Of a stretch of DNA of 64,000 nucleotides, positions 54,651-63,396 are shown piece after piece (position 1 is the first letter of the stretch; each line of letters begins with the position of its first letter). The translations under genes and the position numbers were made by a program. Location: positions 1-64,000 of the forward strand of contig NZ_BLBG01000008.1 of assembly GCF_009687905.1 (NCBI RefSeq), in the 5' to 3' direction. Source of the stretch: Lacticaseibacillus zhaodongensis (GTDB taxonomy: Bacteria > Bacillota > Bacilli > Lactobacillales > Lactobacillaceae). Under the pieces are notes generated by a model. That model made no database searches. It worked only from the letters and a program-made list of their open reading frames with translations, and was not told the DNA's origin.

Positions 54651-55316
54651 TTGAAAAAAATTGGGACAGTGTTTTACGGAATCAACATTATCGGGATGGT
54701 TTTGTACCTGCTGGTTTGCGGTGGGGCAATGGTTACTGGTCACCCCATCTATCCGGGACAAGCGACACTGCTTGCTGAGGTAGCGGCTGGGATCATTCTC
54801 GCGTCACTGCCGCGGCTCATTGAACATTTTGCCCAGGTTGAGTTGCCACCGCTTCTAGTGGCTTTATATGAAGTTTTCATCTTGATGGCAATCTTGCTGG
54901 GGTCGGGGATGCAGGCGTACTCGATTCCGTACTGGGATAAGTACGAGCACCTCTTTTCCGCTGCGATGCTTGCCGGAATCGGCTTCATGATTTATGCGGC
55001 CCGGACGCCGGATGATAAAATCATGCAAATCGACCCGCTGCTCATTTCGCTTTTCGGTACGGCCTTTGGCACCATGCTGGGCGTTTTCTGGGAGTTTTAC
55101 GAGTTCACTGGTGACTCCCTGCTCGGGATGAACATGCAGCGCTTCATGGCGCATGGGCACCCGCTGGTTGGGCACCCGGTGCTTTACGACACGATGGGTG
55201 ATTTAGCCATGGACGTGTTGGGCAGTGCACTGCTGGGTATCTACTGCTACTTTGCGATGCGGAAGAACCCCGCTTGGCTCAAAACGTTTATGCTGCGCAA
55301 GCGGAAGCGCAATTAA
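54651..55316 (+). CDS. Multi-spanning membrane protein (DUF2238/YjdF-like)
   Basis: The ~221-aa protein has about six membrane segments and the conserved WDKYEHLFSAAMLAGIGF and GVFWEFYEF...YDTMGDLAMDVLGSALLG segments of the YjdF/DUF2238 group of unknown function. The TTG start is set by AGGAGG eight bases upstream; a longer frame upstream crosses the promoter and is not used. A seven-codon ORF (ATG 54631) overlaps the TTG as cTTGA, which could couple translation. Confidence 0.75.
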   Translation: MKKIGTVFYGINIIGMVLYLLVCGGAMVTGHPIYPGQATLLAEVAAGIILASLPRLIEHFAQVELPPLLVALYEVFILMAILLGSGMQAYSIPYWDKYEHLFSAAMLAGIGFMIYAARTPDDKIMQIDPLLISLFGTAFGTMLGVFWEFYEFTGDSLLGMNMQRFMAHGHPLVGHPVLYDTMGDLAMDVLGSALLGIYCYFAMRKNPAWLKTFMLRKRKRN

Positions 55317-55408
55317 TAGAAGCAAATTAGAGACCGCCTGCAAGTAGTGGCAGGGGTGTATTTTGCGGTGTACAATGGGCATGAGCATTTAGAAAGTGAA
55401 GATTAACC

Positions 55409-56158
55409 GTGCGTAATTCAATGATCTATGTGCGCTTTGAACCCATTTCAACGGCGTACGTCACGATGGGAATCGATCCTATCGACAGTTTAAACAGTGC
55501 CAATCCGGTCCCGCGGCACATTATGCTGCTGCCGCCCGTTACCGATGACTTGACCATCAACCAGCACACCGGCTTTAACGTCATTGACGGGCAAGACCAG
55601 GTGCGCAATTTTTTGAGCTCTGATCGCGGCCGGCAAGCAGCGTGGCTGGATTACCGCGAAGAGGGCTTTGTGGACGACCTCCTGCCACAGGAAATCGCCG
55701 AGCTACTGTATTTGGGCCACAAAAAAGCCCAAATGGTGTTGCCTTTCTACTATAAATTGCAGAATGAGTATGCCCGGGTGCCGCTGAAGACGGGACTGGT
55801 GAATAGTTACTGGCGGCACCCCGAGCGTTTTGCCACGGTTTTTGCGGTGGCGATGAATCGACACCTGCGCGATGTCCTTGCTCAGAAGCCCTTCTGGTTC
55901 CGGGCGCGCAATCACATTGGCAACGAAAAGACGCCACCAGCTGTGCAAAAGCAACTGGAGCAGTTGTTCCCGGATGGGGTCGCGTTTGATTGGCCGAGCG
56001 CGGCGATCAACGCTCGAGAAGTGGAAGTACCAATGCTGCGGCTGCCGGAACGGCAACTGTTTGCGGACATGAATCCCGATACCCTTGGCGGTGAGGAGCT
56101 CGGCAAATTGGTTTTGGACCGGCGCAGCGAACAGTGGCGCGTTGAGATGAACAAGTAG
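55409..56158 (+). CDS. Hypothetical protein upstream of murF
   Basis: A 249-aa soluble protein of no recognised domain. Conserved-looking parts are YVRFEPISTAYVTMGIDP near the N-terminus and LKTGLVNSYWRHPERFATVFA in the middle. GTG 55409 or ATG 55421 is the start; GTGAAG precedes the GTG. It is followed by a terminator before murF. Confidence 0.65.
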   Translation: MRNSMIYVRFEPISTAYVTMGIDPIDSLNSANPVPRHIMLLPPVTDDLTINQHTGFNVIDGQDQVRNFLSSDRGRQAAWLDYREEGFVDDLLPQEIAELLYLGHKKAQMVLPFYYKLQNEYARVPLKTGLVNSYWRHPERFATVFAVAMNRHLRDVLAQKPFWFRARNHIGNEKTPPAVQKQLEQLFPDGVAFDWPSAAINAREVEVPMLRLPERQLFADMNPDTLGGEELGKLVLDRRSEQWRVEMNK

Positions 56159-56186
56159 TTAATACTTAAATGGATAATCAAGGTAG

Positions 56187-56226
56187 TGGGGACTACGGCT
56201 CACATAACTGTGGTCCCCAGTATTTT
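56187..56226 (+). terminator. Rho-independent terminator before murF
   Basis: TGGGGAC (56187-56193) pairs with GTCCCCA (56213-56219), followed by TATTTTG; moderate strength. Confidence 0.7.
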
Positions 56227-56248
56227 GATTTGATTGGAGAAGTTAATC

Positions 56249-57634
56249 ATGAAAATGACCCTAAGTGAAATTGCGGGTGTTTTGAAGACTGAGGCACCGG
56301 CCGGCAGCGAGCGCATCGCCGTCACTGGTGTGTGCTTCGATACCCGTAAGCTTAAGGAAGGGGACCTCTTTATTCCCCTCGAGGGAACACGGGATGGCCA
56401 CGACTTTATCGCTACTGCTGAGCAGAAAGGGGCTGCGGCCAGCTTGTTTGCAATCGGTCACGATGCCGTGAATACCAAGTTGCCGCTACTGGAAGTGCGC
56501 GATCCGCTCCGCGCCCTGCAAGATTTGGCCCGCTACTATCTGCTGATGAAGGTCAACCCCAAAGTGGTCGCTATTACCGGCAGTAATGGCAAGACCACGA
56601 CCAAGGACATGTGCGCGGCCGTGCTCTCAAGCCAATACAACGTCGTTAAGACGCAGGACAATTTTAATAATGAAATCGGCGTGCCGATGACCATTCTCAG
56701 TATGGAAACCAACACCGAGGTTTTGGTCGTTGAGATGGGCATGGATCGGCCCGGCCAGCTCGACTTCCTGAGCAAAATGGCCGCACCAGACGTTGCTGTA
56801 ATCACCATGATCGGTGAGGCCCACATTGAATTCTTCAAGACCCGCGACCGGATCGCCGACGCGAAGATGGAAATCGTCAACGGGCTTAAAGAAGACGGAT
56901 TGTTTATCTACAATGGTGACGAACCGCTGCTGCGGGAACGCGCGAAGAATGTGCAGCAGGCCAGCAAGACTTTTGGTCTGAGCCCGGAGAACGATCTCTA
57001 CGCGCGGAACATCAACGCCAAGCAGACCTCCAGTGACTTTGACTTGTCCAAGTGGCCGGATCTGCACTTCGAAATCCCGATCATGGGTGAGTACAACGTC
57101 AGCAACGCCCTCGCCGCCATCCTGGTCGGCCGCCGCTTTCACATCAAGCCCGAGGCCATTCAGAAGGCGCTCAAGACCTTCCGCGCGACTGACAACCGCA
57201 CGCAGTGGCTGCGTGGTGACAATGGTGAGATGATTCTGAGTGACGTCTACAACGCCAACCCGACCGCTGATGCGGCCGTACTTGGCGATTTTGCCAACTT
57301 CCCGACCAAGTCCCGGCGCATTGCGGTGCTTGGGGACATGCTCGAGCTCGGTGACGCCAGCAAGGACCTGCACGCCGGCCTAGCCAGTTCGCTCAACCCC
57401 CACAAAATTTCTGATGTTTACCTGTATGGGGATGACATGCGGGCACTTGCGGATAAGTTAAAGGATGTGTACGCACCCGAGCACCTGCACTACTACGCAT
57501 TCGGTTCCCAGCCGGAACTCATCACCCAACTGGCTGATGATGTGCGGGCGGATGACCTGGTCCTGCTCAAGGGCAGCCACGGGATGCACCTGGAGACCGT
57601 GCTCACCGCACTGCAGGCAACGGAACGTGAATAG
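56249..57634 (+). CDS. murF: UDP-MurNAc-tripeptide D-Ala-D-Ala ligase
   Basis: MurF adds D-Ala-D-Ala to UDP-MurNAc-tripeptide, the last cytoplasmic step of the peptidoglycan precursor. The ~461-aa protein has the N-terminal Mur ligase domain, P-loop AITGSNGKTTTKDM, the central ATPase motifs with AEIEFF-like GEAHIEFF, and the C-terminal domain with DVYNANPTADAA. ATG 56249 has GGAGAAG six bases upstream. murF followed by cshA is the usual order in lactobacilli. Confidence 0.96.
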   Translation: MKMTLSEIAGVLKTEAPAGSERIAVTGVCFDTRKLKEGDLFIPLEGTRDGHDFIATAEQKGAAASLFAIGHDAVNTKLPLLEVRDPLRALQDLARYYLLMKVNPKVVAITGSNGKTTTKDMCAAVLSSQYNVVKTQDNFNNEIGVPMTILSMETNTEVLVVEMGMDRPGQLDFLSKMAAPDVAVITMIGEAHIEFFKTRDRIADAKMEIVNGLKEDGLFIYNGDEPLLRERAKNVQQASKTFGLSPENDLYARNINAKQTSSDFDLSKWPDLHFEIPIMGEYNVSNALAAILVGRRFHIKPEAIQKALKTFRATDNRTQWLRGDNGEMILSDVYNANPTADAAVLGDFANFPTKSRRIAVLGDMLELGDASKDLHAGLASSLNPHKISDVYLYGDDMRALADKLKDVYAPEHLHYYAFGSQPELITQLADDVRADDLVLLKGSHGMHLETVLTALQATERE

Positions 57635-57698
57635 GTATTAATTAATATATTTATTGAAAAAGCATCTGTGAAAATGGTGGCATTCCTTTCCGCACATT

Positions 57699-57727
57699 TT
57701 GCAATTACCGTGCGGACATGCTACACT
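57699..57727 (+). promoter_or_regulatory. cshA promoter with long 5' leader
   Basis: TTGCAA (57699-57704), 17 bases and TACACT (57722-57727) would give a ~146-nt untranslated leader before the TTG start. A TTCGCA/TGCGAA hairpin lies near 57834-57850. Long leaders are common for cold-induced RNA helicases. Confidence 0.65.
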
Positions 57728-57879
57728 AATGCGAATGCTTTGTTTCATCATGACTTTGATAGCACTTTTCAAAACGGTTAGTTTAAGTAACTACTTTCAT
57801 CCTGTTTTGTGAGGTGCCGGATACGCGCCAGAAGTTTCGCATGTGCGAACTGGTGCACACACAATAGGAGGAATAGTTT

Positions 57880-59448
57880 TTGAAATTTGCCGAATTAGGC
57901 CTTGATAAGGATCTGCTTGCAGCTGTTGAACGTTCTGGTTTCGAGGAAGCCACACCGATCCAAGCAGAGACGATCCCGCACGTACTCGCCGGTAAAGATG
58001 TTATCGGTCAGGCACAAACGGGGACAGGGAAAACGGCTGCCTTTGCACTGCCTTTGTTGCAGATGATTGACACCAGTGACCCTTCAGTTCAAGTTTTGGT
58101 CATTTCACCAACCCGTGAATTGGCTGTTCAGACCCAGGAAGAAATGTACCGTCTGGGTAAGGACAAGCGTGCTAAGGTCCAAGCCGTTTACGGTGGTGCC
58201 GACATTCGCCGCCAGATTCGCGGTATTGCGCAGCACCCCCAGATCGTGGTCGGAACTCCTGGCCGCTTGCTGGACCACATTAACCGCCACACCCTCAAGC
58301 TGGAGCACTTGAAGACTCTGGTTCTTGACGAAGCTGACGAAATGCTCGACATGGGCTTTATCGATGACATCGAAAGCATTGTTAAGACCGCGCCTGAAAC
58401 TCGTCAGACCTTGCTCTTCTCCGCAACGATGCCTAAGCCAATCATGAACATCACCAAGAAGTTCATGCACAACCCAATCACCGTTGCAATCGAAAGCAAG
58501 GAACTGACCGCCGACACGATCGAACAGTACTACGTGCGCGCTAAGGACTTCGAGAAGTTCGACGTCATGACCCGTCTGTTCGACGTTCAGAACCCTGAAC
58601 TGGCTTTGATCTTCGGCCGGACCAAGCGCCGTGTTGACGAACTCACCAAGGGACTCCAGGCCCGTGGTTACAACGCCGAGGGGATTCATGGTGACCTCAG
58701 CCAGCAAAAGCGGATGCAGGTTCTGCGTCAGTTCAAGGCTGGCCAGCTCGACTTCTTAGTTGCTACTGACGTTGCTGCCCGTGGTCTTGATATCACTGGT
58801 GTGACCCATGTTTACAACTACGATATCCCTCAGGACCCAGACAGCTATGTTCACCGCATTGGCCGTACCGGCCGTGCCGGTAAGTCTGGGATCTCAGTAA
58901 CCTTCGTTGCACCTAACGAAATGGATTACATGCGGACAATTGAGGACTTGACCAAGAAGCGGATGCTTCCCCTCAAGCCACCAACCCAAGAAGAAGCCTT
59001 CAAGGGCCAGATGAACAGTGCCATTGTTAACGTTAAGGAACAGCTTAAGGGCGACGACCTGGATCACTTCCAGGACGAAGCCGAAGCATTGCTTGAAGAA
59101 TACACCCCACTTGAACTTGTGGAAGCATACCTCAAGGAAGTTGCTCCTGACGACGCAAGCAGTGTTCCTGTGCGCATCACACCAGAGCGGCCATTGCCAA
59201 GTCACGGCCGCAAGCAGCACTGGGGCGGTCGCGGCGGCAACCGGAACCGTGGCGGCAATGGCCACAGTAACGGCGGCCACTACAACGATCACCGTAATGG
59301 CGGCAAGAAGCGTTACGGCAACGACGAACACCATAGCAGCAGCAACCGCCACGATGGCGGCGACCGTTACCATGGCAAGCGCGAAAACGGCGGCAGCAAA
59401 GGCGGCAACCGTGGCGGCGGCTTCGTCATTCGCGGTAAGAAAGACTAA
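57880..59448 (+). CDS. cshA: DEAD-box RNA helicase CshA
   Basis: CshA unwinds RNA in the degradosome and in ribosome assembly, especially in the cold. The 522-aa protein has the Q motif (TPIQAETIP), motif I AQTGTGKT, motif II DEAD, motif III SAT and motif [12 protein letters not shown], followed by a Gly/Arg/Asn/His-rich RNA-binding tail (about 425-522). The start is TTG, seven bases after GGAGGAAT. Confidence 0.96.
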   Translation: MKFAELGLDKDLLAAVERSGFEEATPIQAETIPHVLAGKDVIGQAQTGTGKTAAFALPLLQMIDTSDPSVQVLVISPTRELAVQTQEEMYRLGKDKRAKVQAVYGGADIRRQIRGIAQHPQIVVGTPGRLLDHINRHTLKLEHLKTLVLDEADEMLDMGFIDDIESIVKTAPETRQTLLFSATMPKPIMNITKKFMHNPITVAIESKELTADTIEQYYVRAKDFEKFDVMTRLFDVQNPELALIFGRTKRRVDELTKGLQARGYNAEGIHGDLSQQKRMQVLRQFKAGQLDFLVATDVAARGLDITGVTHVYNYDIPQDPDSYVHRIGRTGRAGKSGISVTFVAPNEMDYMRTIEDLTKKRMLPLKPPTQEEAFKGQMNSAIVNVKEQLKGDDLDHFQDEAEALLEEYTPLELVEAYLKEVAPDDASSVPVRITPERPLPSHGRKQHWGGRGGNRNRGGNGHSNGGHYNDHRNGGKKRYGNDEHHSSSNRHDGGDRYHGKRENGGSKGGNRGGGFVIRGKKD

Positions 59449-59474
59449 TCTGGTTTTTGATTAGCTGATAAAGC

Positions 59475-59530
59475 GCGGCGGTACTAAGCAGCATCTCCAT
59501 TCGGGATGGGCTTAGTACCGCCGTGTTTTT
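59475..59530 (+). terminator. Rho-independent terminator of cshA
   Basis: CGGCGGTACTAAGC pairs with GCTTAGTACCGCCG around a short internal hairpin, then TGTTTTTG. Confidence 0.9.
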
Positions 59531-59540
59531 GTGCTCAAAA

Positions 59541-60074
59541 TTATTCTGGTTCTGCCGGTGCACTCTGCCCCGCAGCTTCCGCCGCAACTAGTTCCTGTAG
59601 GCTGGTAACCGCGGCGCCAAAGTCGGTCTGTTCGCTCTGCTCCCGTACCACCTGCCGGTAGCGGACTACGCGCTGCGGGTCAACGATGTAGAGGCTGCGG
59701 GCGAGGGTGTGGCTGCAGGGGATGTAGAGGCCCATCGCCAGCCCAAACTCTGCATCGGGATCCGCCAGCATGGTCATCGCGCGGCTGCCGATCCAGCCGC
59801 ACCAATTATTGAGTTCGGCCGGCGCGGTAATCGCGACCGTGTAGAGTTTAACTTTGGAAAAGCGGGCCATTACTTGGTGGAACGCCAGAATGGCCTGGTC
59901 GCAAACCTGCTTGGCAAACACCGGCAGGATGGAGAACATTGACCAGCCGTGGAGACTGCTGGTCGGCACCCGCTTGCCACTTGCATCGTACAAGTTACAC
60001 AAGGGCAACTTGGCGCCGCAGGGACAGGGGTCACCACTTAATTCAACTGGGATGCCATGACGTTCGATTTGCAT
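59541..60074 (-). CDS. Divergent thiol peroxidase-like (thioredoxin-fold) protein
   Basis: The 177-aa protein follows the Tpx/AhpC fold: FSILPVFAKQVCDQAILAF aligns with the peroxidatic-Cys region of Tpx, WCGWIG with the resolving Cys, and a late SHTLARSLYIVD with the RLLARAVFVID segment. The Thr three residues before the peroxidatic Cys in Tpx is Lys here, so normal peroxidase activity is doubtful. An extra CPCG near the N-terminus (GDPCPCGAKLPL) could be a second redox site. It converges with cshA. Confidence 0.7.
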   Translation of the reverse strand: MQIERHGIPVELSGDPCPCGAKLPLCNLYDASGKRVPTSSLHGWSMFSILPVFAKQVCDQAILAFHQVMARFSKVKLYTVAITAPAELNNWCGWIGSRAMTMLADPDAEFGLAMGLYIPCSHTLARSLYIVDPQRVVRYRQVVREQSEQTDFGAAVTSLQELVAAEAAGQSAPAEPE

Positions 60075-60351
60075 ACTGATTCGGCCCCATAACCACAGCT
60101 ATTTCGCGGAGGCAAACTTGCCCCTACAATCATATTCCTGGTGGTGGAGGCAAAAGTAGGTATTAATATCGAAAGCCTGGCCGGACGGGGCGACTGGCAA
60201 CTGAGATTTTGCTAATGGTGTGCGGGTTGTCCCAAAATTTTGCAGAAGTTACCACGATATTTTGCAAAACTTGCAGATATTAACGTGAACTGCTTTGCAA
60301 ACTGGTCCTGATTAGATAAACTTAACAGAGACAATTATGGAGGACGAATAT

Positions 60352-60699
60352 ATGGAAATTGATAACAACCAACTCGTTGCCCGCTACCTCAAGTTGCAGG
60401 CAGCGAACAAGGCTTACTTTGCGGCCGTGAAGAGCTACATGAACCAGCAGATTGCGGACCTCTACGAGCGGCTCAACACGACGTTCCAAGATACGGTGAT
60501 GCTGTCCGTGCAGGACGCGATTGCGTACGCTAAGGAGCAGGGAGCAACCCTTGAGAAGGGGACGAACGTTAACCTTGCGACCCTTAATTACATCTGCAAG
60601 GAGCTCGATAACCTCGGCATTCTCATTGAGGCTAATCCGTCCGCACCAGACGTGATTCTGGGCCGGCTGAACTTCGAAAACCGTGCCCGTTACATGTAG
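60352..60699 (+). CDS. Hypothetical small helical protein
   Basis: A ~115-aa soluble protein (MEIDNNQLVARYLKLQAANKAYF), probably all helical, with no recognised domain. ATG 60352 is preferred because GGAGGAC is six bases upstream; ATG 60337 overlaps the ribosome site. A TTGCAA/TAAACT promoter with 16-bp spacer lies just upstream. Monocistronic, closed by a terminator. Confidence 0.7.
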   Translation: MEIDNNQLVARYLKLQAANKAYFAAVKSYMNQQIADLYERLNTTFQDTVMLSVQDAIAYAKEQGATLEKGTNVNLATLNYICKELDNLGILIEANPSAPDVILGRLNFENRARYM

Positions 60700-60715
60700 A
60701 ATTGATTACAATTGG

Positions 60716-60747
60716 TCGCCTGACATAAATGTCGGGCGATTTTTTTG
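60716..60747 (+). terminator. Rho-independent terminator
   Basis: TCGCC-T-GACAT pairs with ATGTC-G-GGCGA across AA and is followed by seven T. Confidence 0.92.
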
Positions 60748-60985
60748 ATTGTGAAACGGTCCTTAGAACTGCTGCCACATAACGCTTGCGGCTAGTTAAC
60801 GGGCAAAATGTAGGGACCGCGTTGCTTATCAATTGTGTTGCAAGTCGTGTCAGGACAATTGCCGAGCGATGGCCTGTGCTAGAATGAAAAGGTAAATAAT
60901 TAATTAAGATAACCACCAGAGGGACTGGGACCAGCTGTCGCTTTTGGGCAACTAGGGCTTTCTTGGCGGCGGAAGGAGTTAGTTT

Positions 60986-62236
60986 ATGAAGTTGAAGCAT
61001 CGATTAGCACTGCTGGCGGCGCTTGGCACCACTTTTGCGTTTGCCCTAACGCTGGGGCAGACTGCGCCCGTTAACGCTGCGACGGTCAACCAGCAGGCGG
61101 CTGCTTACAAGCCGGCGAAGATTACGACGATGAAGTCGACTTTCCCGTACAAGCAGGGCTTCCGTGCCGGTGTTGGCCGGCCGGAAGGGGTCCTCATCCA
61201 CGAGACGGCGGAGCCCAACTGGAACGCTGCGACTACTGCGAAGAACATGAACAAGGACTGGAAGAGCAAGAGTAGCTACGTGCACGCCGCGGTCGATGCC
61301 ACTGCAATCGACAAAATGATGAGTACGGATTACAAAACTTGGGGTGCCGGCGCGGTTGCCAACGCGCGCTTCATCAGCGTGGAGCTTTGCGAAACCAAAT
61401 CGCAGACTGATTTTGTGAAGAGTGTTAATAACCTGGCCTACTACACAGCAACGCTGCTGCGGCAGTACAATCTGCGGCCGGATCTCGCAACGCACGATGG
61501 TCTAGGCACGGTTTGGTCTCACTTTGACGTGTCCCACTACCTTGGTGGCACGGATCATAGCGACCCAGTTGGCTATTTTGCCCAGCACGGTTACGACATG
61601 GATCAGCTCTACGCGCTCATCCAGACTTGGTACAACAAGCTGGGGTACATCAAGCCGCAAGCCAGCGCCAAGAACGCGAACGTCGTCAAGCTAGGTGCGG
61701 CAACGGGTGTCTACACAGGCCCAAGTTACAACTACCGCAAAATCAAGACGCTACGTAAGTCCAGCAGTTGGAAGTACTTCAGCGCGCAGGTGACACGCGG
61801 TCAGTTCTGGTTCAACTTGGGCGGTAACCAGTGGATTCGCGTCGGCGGCCTGAGCACCCCAACAATTACGGTGAAGGGCACGTCCGCAATTCAGAGCGGC
61901 CCCGGGAGTGACTACAAGGTCCTCGGCACCCTTGCTAAGGGCAAAACGGTTGGGTACAGTAACCTCGTCTACAACGAAGGTAAACTATGGTACCAATTTA
62001 AGCCCGGTCAGTGGTTCGCTAATGGGGTCAACTTCAAGACGAAGGTCACCCCAAGCAGCAGCACCCACGGCGTAATCTTCCTCGGCAAGACCAGTGTGTT
62101 GCGTGCCGGCACTTCTGACAGCGCAAAGGCGGTCCGCAACTTGATTGCGGGGACCAGCTGGAAGTACAGCGCCATTAAGAAGGTTAATGGCGGGACTTGG
62201 TACTGCCTCGGCGGTAACCAGTGGGTCAAAGCATAA
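60986..62236 (+). CDS. Secreted N-acetylmuramoyl-L-alanine amidase (amidase_2) with C-terminal repeats
   Basis: The 416-aa protein has a signal peptide (about 1-31, cleaved near VNAA), an amidase_2/PGRP catalytic domain (about 50-215, with zinc-ligand-type GVLIHETA, SSYVHAAVD and GGTDHSDP) and three SH3_3-like wall-binding repeats (about 235-416) each ending in a WFNLGGNQWIRV-like strand. It would cleave peptidoglycan stems for wall turnover. AAGGAG is eight bases before the ATG. Confidence 0.9.
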   Translation: MKLKHRLALLAALGTTFAFALTLGQTAPVNAATVNQQAAAYKPAKITTMKSTFPYKQGFRAGVGRPEGVLIHETAEPNWNAATTAKNMNKDWKSKSSYVHAAVDATAIDKMMSTDYKTWGAGAVANARFISVELCETKSQTDFVKSVNNLAYYTATLLRQYNLRPDLATHDGLGTVWSHFDVSHYLGGTDHSDPVGYFAQHGYDMDQLYALIQTWYNKLGYIKPQASAKNANVVKLGAATGVYTGPSYNYRKIKTLRKSSSWKYFSAQVTRGQFWFNLGGNQWIRVGGLSTPTITVKGTSAIQSGPGSDYKVLGTLAKGKTVGYSNLVYNEGKLWYQFKPGQWFANGVNFKTKVTPSSSTHGVIFLGKTSVLRAGTSDSAKAVRNLIAGTSWKYSAIKKVNGGTWYCLGGNQWVKA

Positions 62237-62251
62237 CTGATTAAGTAGATT

Positions 62252-62291
62252 GAATGCAGCTTATCACATTTAGTTATGTGGAAGCTGTCTT
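62252..62291 (+). terminator. Rho-independent terminator of amidase gene
   Basis: CAGCTT-x-CACAT pairs with ATGTG-x-AAGCTG, followed by TCTTTTTTT. Confidence 0.85.
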
Positions 62292-62646
62292 TTTTTGGGT
62301 TTCTACGCGGCTGAAGCCCGCCTGGAGGGGCGAAGCTGCCGTCCTCACTCCGTACGCCATGACTTACCAGCTGCGCTTTTTTACGTTCTGTAGCGTTTGG
62401 TAAATTTAATTTTGGCGTTTTCGGAATCACAATCGGCTTAACGGTATTTTGCGTGGCGATCGGGTTGGTCCTGCTGGGGCGGATGCATTTAACATTACAG
62501 GAACGGTAGATTTGAATAGCTGAGAATACCGCGGCGTATTTTCGTATGCATTGCCATTGCAATAGCATTTGTAAGGGCTGACATTGCTTACGATAATATC
62601 GAAAAACACACTTGACAAAATAACGTTTCTGAAGAATGAATGGCAT
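62292..62646. other. Non-coding interval before small membrane protein
   Basis: About 350 bases. GAAGCCCGCCTGGAGG near 62313 recurs inverted just after the first structured element (CCTCCAGGCGGGCTTC near 9818), suggesting shared repeat debris. No gene is seen. Confidence 0.4.
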
Positions 62647-62847
62647 ATGAGGAAAATAATACAAAATACTAAACCACGCGATTTTGTTTTTCTTGCCGTC
62701 CTTGTTGTCGCACTAGTTATCTCTGGATTATTTTTTCGCCGTGTTTTCAATTTGATTCTGTTGGCTTGTGTACTGTTTACAGTATTCTACCTAGTGTATG
62801 TGTTGATTGGCGCGAGCATTGTGATGCATAAACAGAAAAAGCAGTAG
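62647..62847 (+). CDS. Small two-helix membrane protein, unknown function
   Basis: A ~66-aa protein (MRKIIQNTKPRDFVFLAVL) with two membrane helices (about 13-33 and 35-57) and a basic tail KQKKQ. The ribosome site is weak. An upstream extension of 21 codons is open but not membrane-like. Unrecognised. Confidence 0.5.
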   Translation: MRKIIQNTKPRDFVFLAVLVVALVISGLFFRRVFNLILLACVLFTVFYLVYVLIGASIVMHKQKKQ

Positions 62848-62859
62848 CAAGGAGGTGAA

Positions 62860-62896
62860 AAAGGAGGCCCGCCATTGTGGTGGGCCTCCTTGATTT
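62860..62896 (+). terminator. Strong hairpin/terminator
   Basis: AAGGAGGCCC (62861-62870) pairs with GGGCCTCCTT (62882-62891) and is followed by GATTTATG. Confidence 0.8.
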
Positions 62897-63065
62897 ATGG
62901 CTGTTAAGCTGGTTGGTATTCATGCCGTTGTTTTCTCGTAGTGTTTGTCTAGTGTCGAGTACGTTCACGCCTAGATTTTTTGGGCGAATAGTCTAACTGG
63001 TGTGCTGAGTTTGCAGCCTCTAATTGAACGGACAATAGTGAATGTAAGTTTAGAATATCTCTGTA

Positions 63066-63370
63066 GGGTGGTGGGCGCCTTTTCCGGGAACGAATCTGGC
63101 GGTAGTGACCATGCTGAAACGACAAATGAAGACGGTACTCTTGCATGGTTTTCGCAAGGGTACCGTCTTCATTTGTCGGGGATAGCGTAGAGACCGCTAA
63201 TAATAGTAAAGGTGCTATTTGAATTCTTACTGCTAATGCTGTGAAAACACGGCGGGCTCGTAGCTAAGGCGGAAGACTTGACCGGTTTTTGGTCAAGCCT
63301 GGAGCCGCGCCCCAGCATGCCTGTCTGTCACTACCGCCAGAGTAGTGGGAGGAAAATGTGCCCACCGCCC
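63066..63370 (+). ncRNA. Structured ~300-nt repeat element, copy 2 (candidate ncRNA)
   Basis: This copy has the same stalk as the element at 9492-9788: outer stem GGGTGGTGGGCGCCTTTTCC with GGAAAATGTGCCCACCGCCC, inner CTGGCGGTAGTGAC/GTCACTACCGCCAG and CATGCTG/CAGCATG. The long hairpin is CGACAAATGAAGACGGTAC.../...GTACCGTCTTCATTTGTCG (63120-63144/63154-63178) and the small one CTTGACC/GGTCAAG; both differ in sequence from copy 1 but pair equally well. The immediately upstream TCTCTGTA is shared by both copies. Confidence 0.7.
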
Positions 63371-63396
63371 GGCCGAAAAGAAAGCCGCAATGGAGT

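Noticed and set aside
62008-62664. 218-codon minus-strand frame after the amidase gene
   Set aside because: It crosses the amidase 3' end and its terminator, and has no family resemblance.
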